DNA of 22,373 nucleotides from Verrucomicrobia bacterium UBA1211 (GTDB taxonomy: Bacteria > Verrucomicrobiota > Kiritimatiellia > RFP12 > UBA1067), in contig DBXN01000088.1 of the NCBI GenBank assembly GCA_002309585.1, positions 1-22,373 of the forward strand, read 5' to 3'. A program made the translations under genes and the position numbers. A model generated the notes under the pieces. It did no database searches and was not told where the DNA came from. It saw only the letters and a program-made list of their open reading frames with translations. Positions 1 through 8,073 of the stretch are shown here, in pieces. Position 1 is the stretch's first letter, and every line of letters starts with the position of its first letter.

Positions 1-3000
1 GGGAGCGACCCGCTCAAGGCCGACACCGACGGCGACGGGCTGGACGACGCGGCGGAGCTGGCCGCCGGGCTGCGCCCCTGGGGCGGGGGCGACAGCGACG
101 GCGACGGCCTCCCCGACGAATGGGAGGCCCGTTACGGGCTTGACCCGGCGGTCTGGAACGACCCCGCCACACTCTGCGCCGACGGGCTGACCCTGCTCCA
201 GAAGGCGCAGCGGAGACTGGACCCCGCCGTGTCCGACACCGACGGGGACGGTATCACGGACGCCGCCGAGATCGCCGCCGCGCTTCAGGTCACCCACACC
301 GACGCTTCGGGCTATCCGGTCACCGTGACCGTCGCCACCGACCCGTCGAGGGCCGACAGCGACGGGGACGGGCTCTCCGACGCCGCCGAGCTGGCGCTGG
401 GGACCAACCCCATCCAGCCCGACACCGACGGCGACGGGATGACGGACGGGTGGGAGGGCGCGCACGGCTTCGACCCGACCACCCACAACACCTCCACCGC
501 CCGGCAAGACGACGACGGCGGCGTGGACCCCGACGGGGACGGGTTGACGAACATCCAGGAGTACATGAACGGTACCGACCCCACTGACTCGGACACGGAC
601 GGGGATGAGGTGGATGACGGCGTTGAGGTCTCGCAGGGATCCGACCCGACGGATGCCGCCGACGGTGGGGTGGCGCCCCCGCAGTCGCGCCGTCTCGCGC
701 TCCCCCTCACGATTGGGGGGGACTACGCGGCGTGGGACATGGTCATCGAGGGCCTCGGCCCATCCGATTTCCGGCGTCTCATCGTCACGTCCCCGGATCC
801 GGGCCAGACCGTCACGGAGAACCGAATCTTGATCCGCGGCAACAAATACCGGGTTTCCTTGAAGTGGAAGCGCTCGCGCAACGACCAGAACCAGTACTGG
901 TACTGCTGGGAGGCAAAGATCGGCGGATGGCCGGACGCGCAACTGTGGCAGGATTACATTCCGACGGTTATTCCTTCCTTTTACGAATGGGGTTGCGGTA
1001 CGGGATGGCTGGTTGATAACAGAAAAGGGCTATTCACCTCGCACACCCACATGCGGGGTGGTAATGGAGGCGGGGGGAATGTCGCGGGGAAACTTTCCGC
1101 TATTATCTATGTGCCGCACATTCGGATCGTGCCCGATTATGACAGGGACCACAAGATTGACAGCGCCGATATTGCACGGAGTGACTCCGGGGAAACCTTC
1201 CGGTGGTGGTTCAATGACGATCAGGATAAGGGGGAATGTGTCGGGGACGGCGGAAGCGACAGCCATAATCCGCAGAACGAGAACCGGAACTGCAACGACA
1301 TGAGAGTCAACGGTAAACGTGACCTGCTAGATCTGTTCCCCGTTTGGATCGATATGCGTGAAAACAGGGAGCTGTTTGCTGGGTTCAGCCGTATCAGTTA
1401 CCGGCTGTCCGGTTCAGGATTGAATTTCAACGTTACGGGGTTGAGTCGAAACGAGGCGGGCATTTTCCAGACGGAAGACTGCAACAAAGGGGGAAAAACG
1501 TTTTTCACCCCGGTTGAAAACATGCCGATGTACGGTCATTATGACATCCGTCCGCCAACTCTGCCCGTTTATAAGGCCCCCGGAAATCTCTCTCCGGATC
1601 CGCCCCCGGATGGCCCGAACGTGTCGACGGCTTTCTATCAAAGGATCCAGAGCGATGGTGATTCCGGCGTTTTGATCTGCGAATGTTCGGCGGCCGGATC
1701 TGGGCTAAGTGTTGATGTCTGTTTCTCGGACATCCCCTTCGCCACATTCACGTTTGACGTGAGTTCATCTGAAGTGTGCGACATGTTCAAGATGGTTAAT
1801 CTCAGAGGCGATGAAACGACTTTTTCTGTTCCTGAGAACGATCCGGTCGGAGATGGTAGTGGCGGGCATCTTGTCTTTGTCCACGGGTATCAGCCTAAAA
1901 CTCAGGACGGGGACATGGCCGAATGGGTGTGCGAGATATTCAAGCGGTTCTGGCAGTCGGGGCTTGATGCCAGATTCCATGGCGTGCTGTGGCGTTCCAA
2001 CCAGGCTCCACCCGCAGGATACCCGGTGGATGTCACCAACGCCTTCAGCGTTGCATCGCGCGTCAAAGACTATGTCACTAGCCTTCCGGGAGATAAGGTT
2101 GTGGTTGCTCACAGTTTGGGGAATATAGTTGTTTCATCGGCCATTGTCGATCATGGGATGACGGTGAGTCATTATATGATGTGCGATGCCGCCGTCCCCG
2201 TGGAAGCTTATTCCGCAAATGCGGAAGAGGATCCGCTCCTATACCATCCGGACTGGGCGGAATATGAACCCAGGACATGGGCATCGAATTGGTATCGGCT
2301 GTTCACAGGGACGGATCCCATGCGGGCGAAACTGACGTGGCGCGGTCGGTTCGCTCCGGTTTTCGGCAAGACGCAGGTGTGGAACTTCTACTCTTCGGGG
2401 GATGAGGTGTTCAGCCTCATTAGAGGCTGTGACCTGCTTTCTGGAGTGTTTGATAGAAGGATTTCGACAGTTTATCAGAATGGTATGCCGTTACAAATGT
2501 ACACACTTCATTTGGGTAATTTTGGGCGTCATTCATGGCAGAAGCAGGAACTTATGAAGGGAAAACGGTTATTGGCCGAGGAATTGGGATGGACCTCATG
2601 GGCAGGATGGGGAATGGACATGTCAATACCGTATACGGTTATTCCTACCGGCAACGGATTATATTCTGTTGAGGCTGGTGTACCAGTGTATACGGATGTT
2701 AATGCCGCGAACTCCGCATCAGACTCAGAGCTGAAAGCCACGCCGGTTTTCAGACATGACATCCCCTCATGGCTGGTCGGGAACACGTCGCTTTCAGACG
2801 ATCAAATAAACCAGATGCTTGGAATGGGCATTCCTGCATTGACACCTTCAACTGGGAATACAAGATTGAGTTTGGGGATTATGAATGATCATCAATTTGA
2901 TTTAAACTCAGATGTATATCCTGTTTTCAAAAACAAAGAATGGCCTTATCGAGGAGATATTGATGAACAGAATTGGCTTCATAACGACATGAAAGAGGTG

Positions 3001-3057
3001 GCATATTGGTATAACCATCGCCTGTTTACGGTGATTCTTGAGAAAGGGTTCGAGTGA
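1..3057 (+). CDS. TSP3-repeat / alpha-beta hydrolase protein, copy 1 (5' partial)
   Basis: The frame is open from base 1, so the gene begins upstream; 1,018 residues are visible. The first ~220 residues are thrombospondin type 3-like calcium-binding repeats (recurrent DTDGDG and DSDGDG with NPxQPDTDGDG spacing). A middle domain follows with an EF-hand-like loop (PDYDRDHKIDSADIA) and the motif NGKRDLLDLFPVW. The C-terminal third is an alpha/beta-hydrolase: the HLVFVHGYQ strand and loop, then KVVVAHSLGN with the presumed nucleophile Ser705 of the visible fragment. Candidate Asp (SSGDEVF) and His (WLHNDMKEV) complete the triad. By family knowledge this is a lipase- or esterase-like fold, and TSP3 repeats normally sit outside the cytoplasm; the substrate is unknown. 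The gene is about one TSP3 repeat (~42 residues) longer than copy 2 at 4067. GC content drops sharply towards the 3' end. The stop overlaps the next start (TGATG), so the two are probably translationally coupled. Confidence 0.85.
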   Translation, partial: GSDPLKADTDGDGLDDAAELAAGLRPWGGGDSDGDGLPDEWEARYGLDPAVWNDPATLCADGLTLLQKAQRRLDPAVSDTDGDGITDAAEIAAALQVTHTDASGYPVTVTVATDPSRADSDGDGLSDAAELALGTNPIQPDTDGDGMTDGWEGAHGFDPTTHNTSTARQDDDGGVDPDGDGLTNIQEYMNGTDPTDSDTDGDEVDDGVEVSQGSDPTDAADGGVAPPQSRRLALPLTIGGDYAAWDMVIEGLGPSDFRRLIVTSPDPGQTVTENRILIRGNKYRVSLKWKRSRNDQNQYWYCWEAKIGGWPDAQLWQDYIPTVIPSFYEWGCGTGWLVDNRKGLFTSHTHMRGGNGGGGNVAGKLSAIIYVPHIRIVPDYDRDHKIDSADIARSDSGETFRWWFNDDQDKGECVGDGGSDSHNPQNENRNCNDMRVNGKRDLLDLFPVWIDMRENRELFAGFSRISYRLSGSGLNFNVTGLSRNEAGIFQTEDCNKGGKTFFTPVENMPMYGHYDIRPPTLPVYKAPGNLSPDPPPDGPNVSTAFYQRIQSDGDSGVLICECSAAGSGLSVDVCFSDIPFATFTFDVSSSEVCDMFKMVNLRGDETTFSVPENDPVGDGSGGHLVFVHGYQPKTQDGDMAEWVCEIFKRFWQSGLDARFHGVLWRSNQAPPAGYPVDVTNAFSVASRVKDYVTSLPGDKVVVAHSLGNIVVSSAIVDHGMTVSHYMMCDAAVPVEAYSANAEEDPLLYHPDWAEYEPRTWASNWYRLFTGTDPMRAKLTWRGRFAPVFGKTQVWNFYSSGDEVFSLIRGCDLLSGVFDRRISTVYQNGMPLQMYTLHLGNFGRHSWQKQELMKGKRLLAEELGWTSWAGWGMDMSIPYTVIPTGNGLYSVEAGVPVYTDVNAANSASDSELKATPVFRHDIPSWLVGNTSLSDDQINQMLGMGIPALTPSTGNTRLSLGIMNDHQFDLNSDVYPVFKNKEWPYRGDIDEQNWLHNDMKEVAYWYNHRLFTVILEKGFE

Positions 3058-4058
3058 TGAAGAATGGTGTTTTCGTATGCGGTATGTTGGGCGTGGGAAT
3101 TGCCTTGCTGGGAATGGCGGTCGCGCCCTCCGGTGAGAGATTCGGGTTCCGGTACGTGGCGATTTCCGCACGAGTCGTGGATGAGAATGGAACGCCTGTG
3201 TCCGGCGCGGCGGTCACCCTTTGGACAGAGGACATCTCGGACAGGGGCGTTTATGAACGCTTCGAACGGGTTTCAGATACAAACGGATATGTAACCGCGA
3301 AAAGTCGAGCTCAGGTCGGTGTCGGTTATAAAGCCTGTAAGGAGGGATACTATACCTCAAGAAAACGAACAATGATTTCTTTCACGGAAATGCCAAAAGG
3401 CGAAAGGGTTCCTGTGGATTTCATAATTCGATTGAAACGGATTCGGAATCCCATAGCAATGTTCGCGAAAGATGTGGAAGTTTCATATTCAAACAGTGAT
3501 TGGGATTTTCAGAATAAGTGTTTTATGTACACCAATACCGTTAGTGGATTCGATCTGGTCTTCGGGGACTATCTTCCCCCGCTTGGTAACGGGAGGATTG
3601 CCGATTTGCGCTTTCATTGGCAGTTGACAAACATACAAATCCCGGCAGAAGGTCTTTGCTCTCCGTCTTGCCGCTATGACACCCGGTTCGAGGTTGCGCT
3701 TACGAACGGTGTTGACGGGATCATGAAAGGGATTTATGAGAACACAAGCGAGGGGAGGAGCGTTTCAGAATTGATTTCTTGCCATTCCGCTCCCGATGTA
3801 GGATATCAACCAAACATTGTCATCTGGACGGGATACGACAATGAGGGGAAAAGGACTACAAATGATGACCGGACACAACTATATTATTTCAGGATACGAA
3901 CAGTCACGAATGAGGTCGGGGCGGTGACAAATGCTTTGTATGGAAAAATATATATTTTTAGAGGTTTTAATTCTTGTTTTAGGTATTACTTGAATCCCAC
4001 CCCTAATGATCGTAATGTGGAATCAACAAGAAGGGAAGACCTTAATAATATCCCATAA
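3057..4058 (+). CDS. Exported partner protein of the hydrolase, copy 1
   Basis: This is a 333-residue protein I cannot assign to a named family. The N-terminus (MKNG, then a hydrophobic stretch VCGMLGVGIALLGMAVA) is a signal peptide or membrane anchor. Residues ~35-95 look like a carboxypeptidase-regulatory-like beta-sandwich (VVDENGTPVSGAAVTLW ... SDTNGYVTAK). The rest is a conserved domain with WDFQNKCFMYTNT, GDYLPPLGNGRIADL and CSPSCRYDTRFE. I chose the ATG at 3057, which overlaps the preceding TGA, over the GTG three bases earlier; GAGAAAGGG about 8 bases upstream is a plausible ribosome-binding site. Gene order and overlap are identical in the second copy (7069), with equal protein length and about three-quarters identity by eye. 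That suggests the two proteins of each cassette work together, but this is inference. No catalytic motif is seen. Confidence 0.8.
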   Translation: MKNGVFVCGMLGVGIALLGMAVAPSGERFGFRYVAISARVVDENGTPVSGAAVTLWTEDISDRGVYERFERVSDTNGYVTAKSRAQVGVGYKACKEGYYTSRKRTMISFTEMPKGERVPVDFIIRLKRIRNPIAMFAKDVEVSYSNSDWDFQNKCFMYTNTVSGFDLVFGDYLPPLGNGRIADLRFHWQLTNIQIPAEGLCSPSCRYDTRFEVALTNGVDGIMKGIYENTSEGRSVSELISCHSAPDVGYQPNIVIWTGYDNEGKRTTNDDRTQLYYFRIRTVTNEVGAVTNALYGKIYIFRGFNSCFRYYLNPTPNDRNVESTRREDLNNIP

Positions 4059-4066
4059 CTTTTCAG

Positions 4067-7000
4067 ATGCCCATGACCCGATCCGTGCCCCAGCCTAACT
4101 CCGTGACGGCGTTCCACTTCGCGCTCGGCTCTGGGAGCGACCCGCTCAAGGCCGACACCGACGGCGACGGGCTGGACGACGCGGCGGAGCTGGCCGCCGG
4201 GCTGCGCCCCTGGGGCGGGGGCGACAGCGACGGCGACGGCCTCCCCGACGAATGGGAGGCCCGGCACGGGCTGGACCCGTCGGTCTGGAACGACCCCGCC
4301 GCGCTCTGCGCCGACGGGCTGACCCTGCTCCAGAAGGCGGAACGCGGCCTGGACCCCGCCGCGTCGGACAGCGACGGGGACGGGCTATCCGACGCCGCCG
4401 AGCTGGCGCTGGGGACCAACCCCCTCCAGCCCGACACCGACGGCGACGGGATGACGGACGGGTGGGAGAGCGCGCACGGCTTCGACCCGACCACCCACAA
4501 CACCGCCACCGTCCGGCAGGACGACGACCCCGGCGCGGATCCGGATAACGACGGGCTTACGAACATACACGAGTACATGAACGGCTCCGACCCGTCCGAT
4601 TCCGACACGGATGACGACGGCGTGTCAGACGGAACCGAGGTCTCGCAGGGATCCGACCCGGCGGACCCCGCCGACGGGGGAATCGCGCCCCCGCAGTCGC
4701 GCCGTCTCCCGCTGCCCTTCACGGTCGGTGGGGACTACGCGGCTTGGGACATGGTCATCGAGGGTCTCGGCCCCTCCGATTTCCGGCGCCTCATCGTCAC
4801 GTCCCCGGATCCGGGCCAGACCGTCACGGAGAGCCGCGTCCTGATCTGCGGCAACAAATACCGGGTTTCCCTGAACTGGAAGCGCTCGCGCCACGACCAG
4901 AACCAGTACTGGTACTGCTGGGAGGCGAAGATCAACGGGTGGCCCGACGCGAACCTTTGGCAGGACTATGTCCCGACGGTTATAACCCGACTCTACGATT
5001 GGGGTTATGGCGGGGGGTGGCTTGCCGATAACAGGAATGGACTGTTCACGTCCCACACCCATATGCGGAGCGGGGACAACGGCGGTGGGGACGTGGCGGA
5101 AAAACTTTCCGCAATGATCTATGTCCCGTACATACGCATAGTGCCCGATTATGACAGGAACCACAGGATTGACAGCGCCGACATCGCGCGGCATGACTCC
5201 GGGGAAACCTTCCGTTGGTGGATCAATGATGATCAGGACACGGGGGATTGCGCCGGGGACGGCGGAAGCGACGGCCATGATCCCGCGAACAAGAAACGGA
5301 ACTGCAACGACATGAGGGTCAACGGCAAACGTGACCTGCTGGACCTGTTCCCCGTCTGGCTCGATATGCGGGAGACGATGGCGATGCTGGGCGTTCTCGG
5401 CCGCGTCAACTACAGGCTGACAGGCTCAGGGCTGAATTTCAATGTCACGGGGTTAAGGCGTAACGAGGCGGGCTCCTTCCTGACGGAAGACTGCGTCAAG
5501 GGGGGCAAAACGTTTTGTTCCCCGGTTGAAAGCATGCCGATGTACAATCATTATGATATCCGTCTGCCATCCCTGCCCGTTTATACTGTTCCCGGAAATC
5601 AGCCGCCCGTTTTCCATCCTGACGGCCCCAACGTGTCGGCGCCGTTCTACCAAAGGATTCTGGGAGACGGCGGATCCGGGGTCCTGATCTGCGAATGTTC
5701 GGGGGCAGGGGCCGAACTCGGCGTCGAGGTCAACTTTTCGGGCATCCCCTTCGCCACATTCACGTTTGACGTGAGTTCATCTGAAGTGTGGGACATGTTC
5801 AGGATGGCCAATTTCAGGGGTGTCGAAACAACTTGCTCCGATCCGTCTAACGATCCGGCAGGAGATGGCGGCGGGCATCTTGTCTTTGTCCACGGGTATC
5901 AGCCCAAGACGCAGGACGGGGACATGACCGAATGGGTGTGCGAGATCTTCAAGCGCTTCTGGCAGTCGGGGCTTGGCGCCCGGTTCCATGGCGTGCTGTG
6001 GCGTTCCAACCAGGCCCCTCCCGCTGGATATCAGGTGAATGTCACCAACGCCTTCAGTGTCGCGCCGCGCGTCAAAGGCTATGTCGACAGCCTTCCGGGG
6101 GATAAGGTTGTGGTCGCTCACAGCATGGGGAATCTGGTCGTTTCATCGGCCATTGTCGATCATGGGATGACGGTGAGCCATTATATGATGTGCGATGCCG
6201 CCGTCCCCGTGGAGGCTTATTCCGCGGATGCGGAGGAGGATCCGCGCCTGTACCATCCGGACTGGGAGGAATACGATCCCAGGACATGGGCGTCGAATTG
6301 GCATCGGCTGTTCACCGGGACGGATCCGTCGCGGGCGGAACTGACGTGGCGCGGCCGGTTCGCCCCGGTTTTCGGCAAGACGCGGGTGTGGAACTTCTTT
6401 TCTTCGGGGGATGAGGTGTTCAGCCTGACAGATGGCTGCAATTTGTTTTCCGGGGTGATTGAAAGCCGGATCACTTATGCCTACCCAAACGGCGTCCCGA
6501 TGATGGCGATCGGCATTTCCGTTGGCGATAATGTGGGGCGCTACTCATGGCAGAAACAGGAGCTCATGAAGGGCGGGAGGTTGCTGGACTTGGAATTGGG
6601 GTGGACCTCCTGGGCCGGATGGGGGATGGACATGTCCGTGCCGTATACGGTTATTCCTGCCGGTGGCGGATCATATTCTGTTGTGGCTGGCGTGCCGGTG
6701 TATGCGGATGCTAACGCCGCTAACGCCGCGACATGTGCGGAGTTGAAGGCCTCACCGGTTTTCAGACATGACACCCCCTCATGGCTGATCGGGAACACCC
6801 CGCTTTCGAATGATCAGGTCAACCAGATGCTTGGAATGGGCATTCCTGCTTTGACACGTTCTGCGGGGAATACGTTACTTTTAACATTAGATGAAACCAG
6901 ACAATACAATCTTAATGATTCGAAAACGAACTACAACTTTAAAGTTAACAGTTGGCCCGAACGTGGATACATCGACAAAAGGAATTGGCTTCATAACGAC

Positions 7001-7069
7001 ATGAAAGAAGTGGCGTATTGGTATAACCATCGTCTTTTTACGATGATTCTTGAGAAAGGGTTCGAGTGA
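4067..7069 (+). CDS. TSP3-repeat / alpha-beta hydrolase protein, copy 2
   Basis: A 1,000-residue ORF paralogous to the gene ending at 3057. Domains in order: a short non-hydrophobic N-terminus (MPMTRSVPQPNSVTAF), TSP3 repeats at ~23-205, a conserved middle domain with an EF-hand-like loop (PDYDRNHRIDSADIA) and NGKRDLLDLFPVW, and an alpha/beta-hydrolase from ~600. The nucleophile elbow is AHSMGN with Ser686. Candidate triad partners are Asp782 (SSGDEVF) and His976 (WLHNDMKEV), all conserved in copy 1. Unlike a normal TSP3 protein it has no signal peptide: the in-frame stop at 4046-4048 rules out an upstream extension and the ORF opens within the repeat array. No clear Shine-Dalgarno precedes the ATG, which lies only 8 bases after the preceding stop. 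It may be a 5'-truncated duplicate, an intracellular protein, or exported by an unusual route. Its stop overlaps the start at 7069. Confidence 0.85.
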   Translation: MPMTRSVPQPNSVTAFHFALGSGSDPLKADTDGDGLDDAAELAAGLRPWGGGDSDGDGLPDEWEARHGLDPSVWNDPAALCADGLTLLQKAERGLDPAASDSDGDGLSDAAELALGTNPLQPDTDGDGMTDGWESAHGFDPTTHNTATVRQDDDPGADPDNDGLTNIHEYMNGSDPSDSDTDDDGVSDGTEVSQGSDPADPADGGIAPPQSRRLPLPFTVGGDYAAWDMVIEGLGPSDFRRLIVTSPDPGQTVTESRVLICGNKYRVSLNWKRSRHDQNQYWYCWEAKINGWPDANLWQDYVPTVITRLYDWGYGGGWLADNRNGLFTSHTHMRSGDNGGGDVAEKLSAMIYVPYIRIVPDYDRNHRIDSADIARHDSGETFRWWINDDQDTGDCAGDGGSDGHDPANKKRNCNDMRVNGKRDLLDLFPVWLDMRETMAMLGVLGRVNYRLTGSGLNFNVTGLRRNEAGSFLTEDCVKGGKTFCSPVESMPMYNHYDIRLPSLPVYTVPGNQPPVFHPDGPNVSAPFYQRILGDGGSGVLICECSGAGAELGVEVNFSGIPFATFTFDVSSSEVWDMFRMANFRGVETTCSDPSNDPAGDGGGHLVFVHGYQPKTQDGDMTEWVCEIFKRFWQSGLGARFHGVLWRSNQAPPAGYQVNVTNAFSVAPRVKGYVDSLPGDKVVVAHSMGNLVVSSAIVDHGMTVSHYMMCDAAVPVEAYSADAEEDPRLYHPDWEEYDPRTWASNWHRLFTGTDPSRAELTWRGRFAPVFGKTRVWNFFSSGDEVFSLTDGCNLFSGVIESRITYAYPNGVPMMAIGISVGDNVGRYSWQKQELMKGGRLLDLELGWTSWAGWGMDMSVPYTVIPAGGGSYSVVAGVPVYADANAANAATCAELKASPVFRHDTPSWLIGNTPLSNDQVNQMLGMGIPALTRSAGNTLLLTLDETRQYNLNDSKTNYNFKVNSWPERGYIDKRNWLHNDMKEVAYWYNHRLFTMILEKGFE

Positions 7070-8070
7070 TGAAGAAGGGTGTTTTCATGTGCGGGGTGCT
7101 GGGTGTGGGAATTGCCTTGCTGGGAATGGCGGTTGCGCCCTCCGGGGAGAAATTCGGGTTCCGGTATGTGGCGATCTCTGCGCGCGTCGTGGACGAGGAG
7201 GGAACGCCTGTCAGCGGCGCATCGGTATCCCTCTGGACTGAAGACATTTCAGATCGGGGTGTCCATGAACGATTCGAGCTGGTTTCAGACGCAGACGGAT
7301 ATGTGACCGCGAAGGGACGGGCGCAGGTCGGTATCGGCTATGAGGCGGACAAGGAAGGGTATTATCAATCGAGGAAAAGGACGATGATCGCGTTTGCGAA
7401 ACTGCCAAAAGGGGAAAGAATTCCTGTCAATCTCACGATTCGGTTAAAGCGGGTCTTGAATCCGATCCCGATGCATGTTCAGTTCGTGACGGTTAAGAAT
7501 TCCGGGATTAATTGGGATTTTCAAAACAAGTGCTTCATGTACACCAATACAATCAGCGGATATGATCTGGTTGTCGGGGATTATCTTCCCCCGCTTGGTA
7601 ACGGGAGGATTGCCGATTTGAGCTTTCATTGGGAGTTGACAAACATTCAAATCCCACCAGGAGAGTCCTGTTCTCCGTCTTGCCGCTATGACACACGATT
7701 TGAAATCGCGCTCACAAACTGTGTCGATGGAATCATGAAGGGGACGTATGAGAGTACAGATGAAGGAGAGAGCGTTTCGGAATTAAGATCTGATTATTCG
7801 GCTCCTGAAAGCGGTTATGAACGGAATGTCACATATTGGACTTCACATGACAATCAAGGTAAACGCATAACAAATGATGACGGGACCAAACTTTACTATT
7901 TTAGAATCAGAACGGAGACAAATCTCGTGGGGAATGTGACAAACGCATTGTACGGGAAAATCTATTTTCATGGATCGTATCGAAGGCAATTTCAATGTTA
8001 TCTTAATACGACAATCAATGACCGTAATGTGGAATCAACAAGGAGAAAAGATCTTAACAATATCCCCTGA
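7069..8070 (+). CDS. Exported partner protein of the hydrolase, copy 2
   Basis: A 333-residue paralogue of the protein at 3057-4058. It has the same hydrophobic N-terminus (MKKG then CGVLGVGIALLGMAVA), the same carboxypeptidase-regulatory-like segment (VVDEEGTPVSGASVSLW) and the same conserved blocks (WDFQNKCFMYTNT, GDYLPPLGNGRIADL, CSPSCRYDTRFE, NDRNVESTRRKDLNNIP). Differences cluster in two stretches, roughly residues 133-147 and the last ~30 before the NDRNVEST block. The ATG is shared with the TGA of the hydrolase gene (TGATG), with the same GAGAAAGGG upstream, so translational coupling is likely. The product is probably periplasmic, surface-located or membrane-anchored. Function is unknown; a chaperone, inhibitor, anchor or co-enzyme of the hydrolase would all fit. 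Confidence 0.8.
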   Translation: MKKGVFMCGVLGVGIALLGMAVAPSGEKFGFRYVAISARVVDEEGTPVSGASVSLWTEDISDRGVHERFELVSDADGYVTAKGRAQVGIGYEADKEGYYQSRKRTMIAFAKLPKGERIPVNLTIRLKRVLNPIPMHVQFVTVKNSGINWDFQNKCFMYTNTISGYDLVVGDYLPPLGNGRIADLSFHWELTNIQIPPGESCSPSCRYDTRFEIALTNCVDGIMKGTYESTDEGESVSELRSDYSAPESGYERNVTYWTSHDNQGKRITNDDGTKLYYFRIRTETNLVGNVTNALYGKIYFHGSYRRQFQCYLNTTINDRNVESTRRKDLNNIP

Positions 8071-8073
8071 CGA

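Larger units (their letters stand above)
1..8070 (+). repeat. Tandem duplication of a two-gene cassette, 4,012-bp period
   Basis: The hydrolase stops (3057, 7069), the partner starts (3057, 7069) and the partner stops (4058, 8070) are each exactly 4,012 bp apart. Upstream, base 1 aligns with 4133, an offset of 4,132, because copy 1 carries about 120 extra bases within the TSP3 region. Bases 1-131 are identical to 4133-4263. Elsewhere the copies differ at many silent and replacement sites, with islands of identity such as the stretch around 1738-1779 matching 5750-5791. The duplication is therefore not very recent, but parts have been homogenised or are strongly constrained. Confidence 0.9.

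Noticed and set aside
1..660. TSP3 DNA repeats as a CRISPR or satellite
   Set aside because: The periodicity is in codons for Asp/Gly loops with variable spacing, inside a long open frame; there are no unique spacers between identical repeats.
3057..4058. Partner protein as a lipoprotein (Cys8)
   Set aside because: The Cys lies at residue 8, before the hydrophobic core, and the residues around it do not fit a lipobox.
4063..4722. 219-codon minus-strand ORF rich in Ser and Pro
   Set aside because: It is antisense to the TSP3 repeats; the Ser/Pro repeats mirror the Asp/Gly codons.
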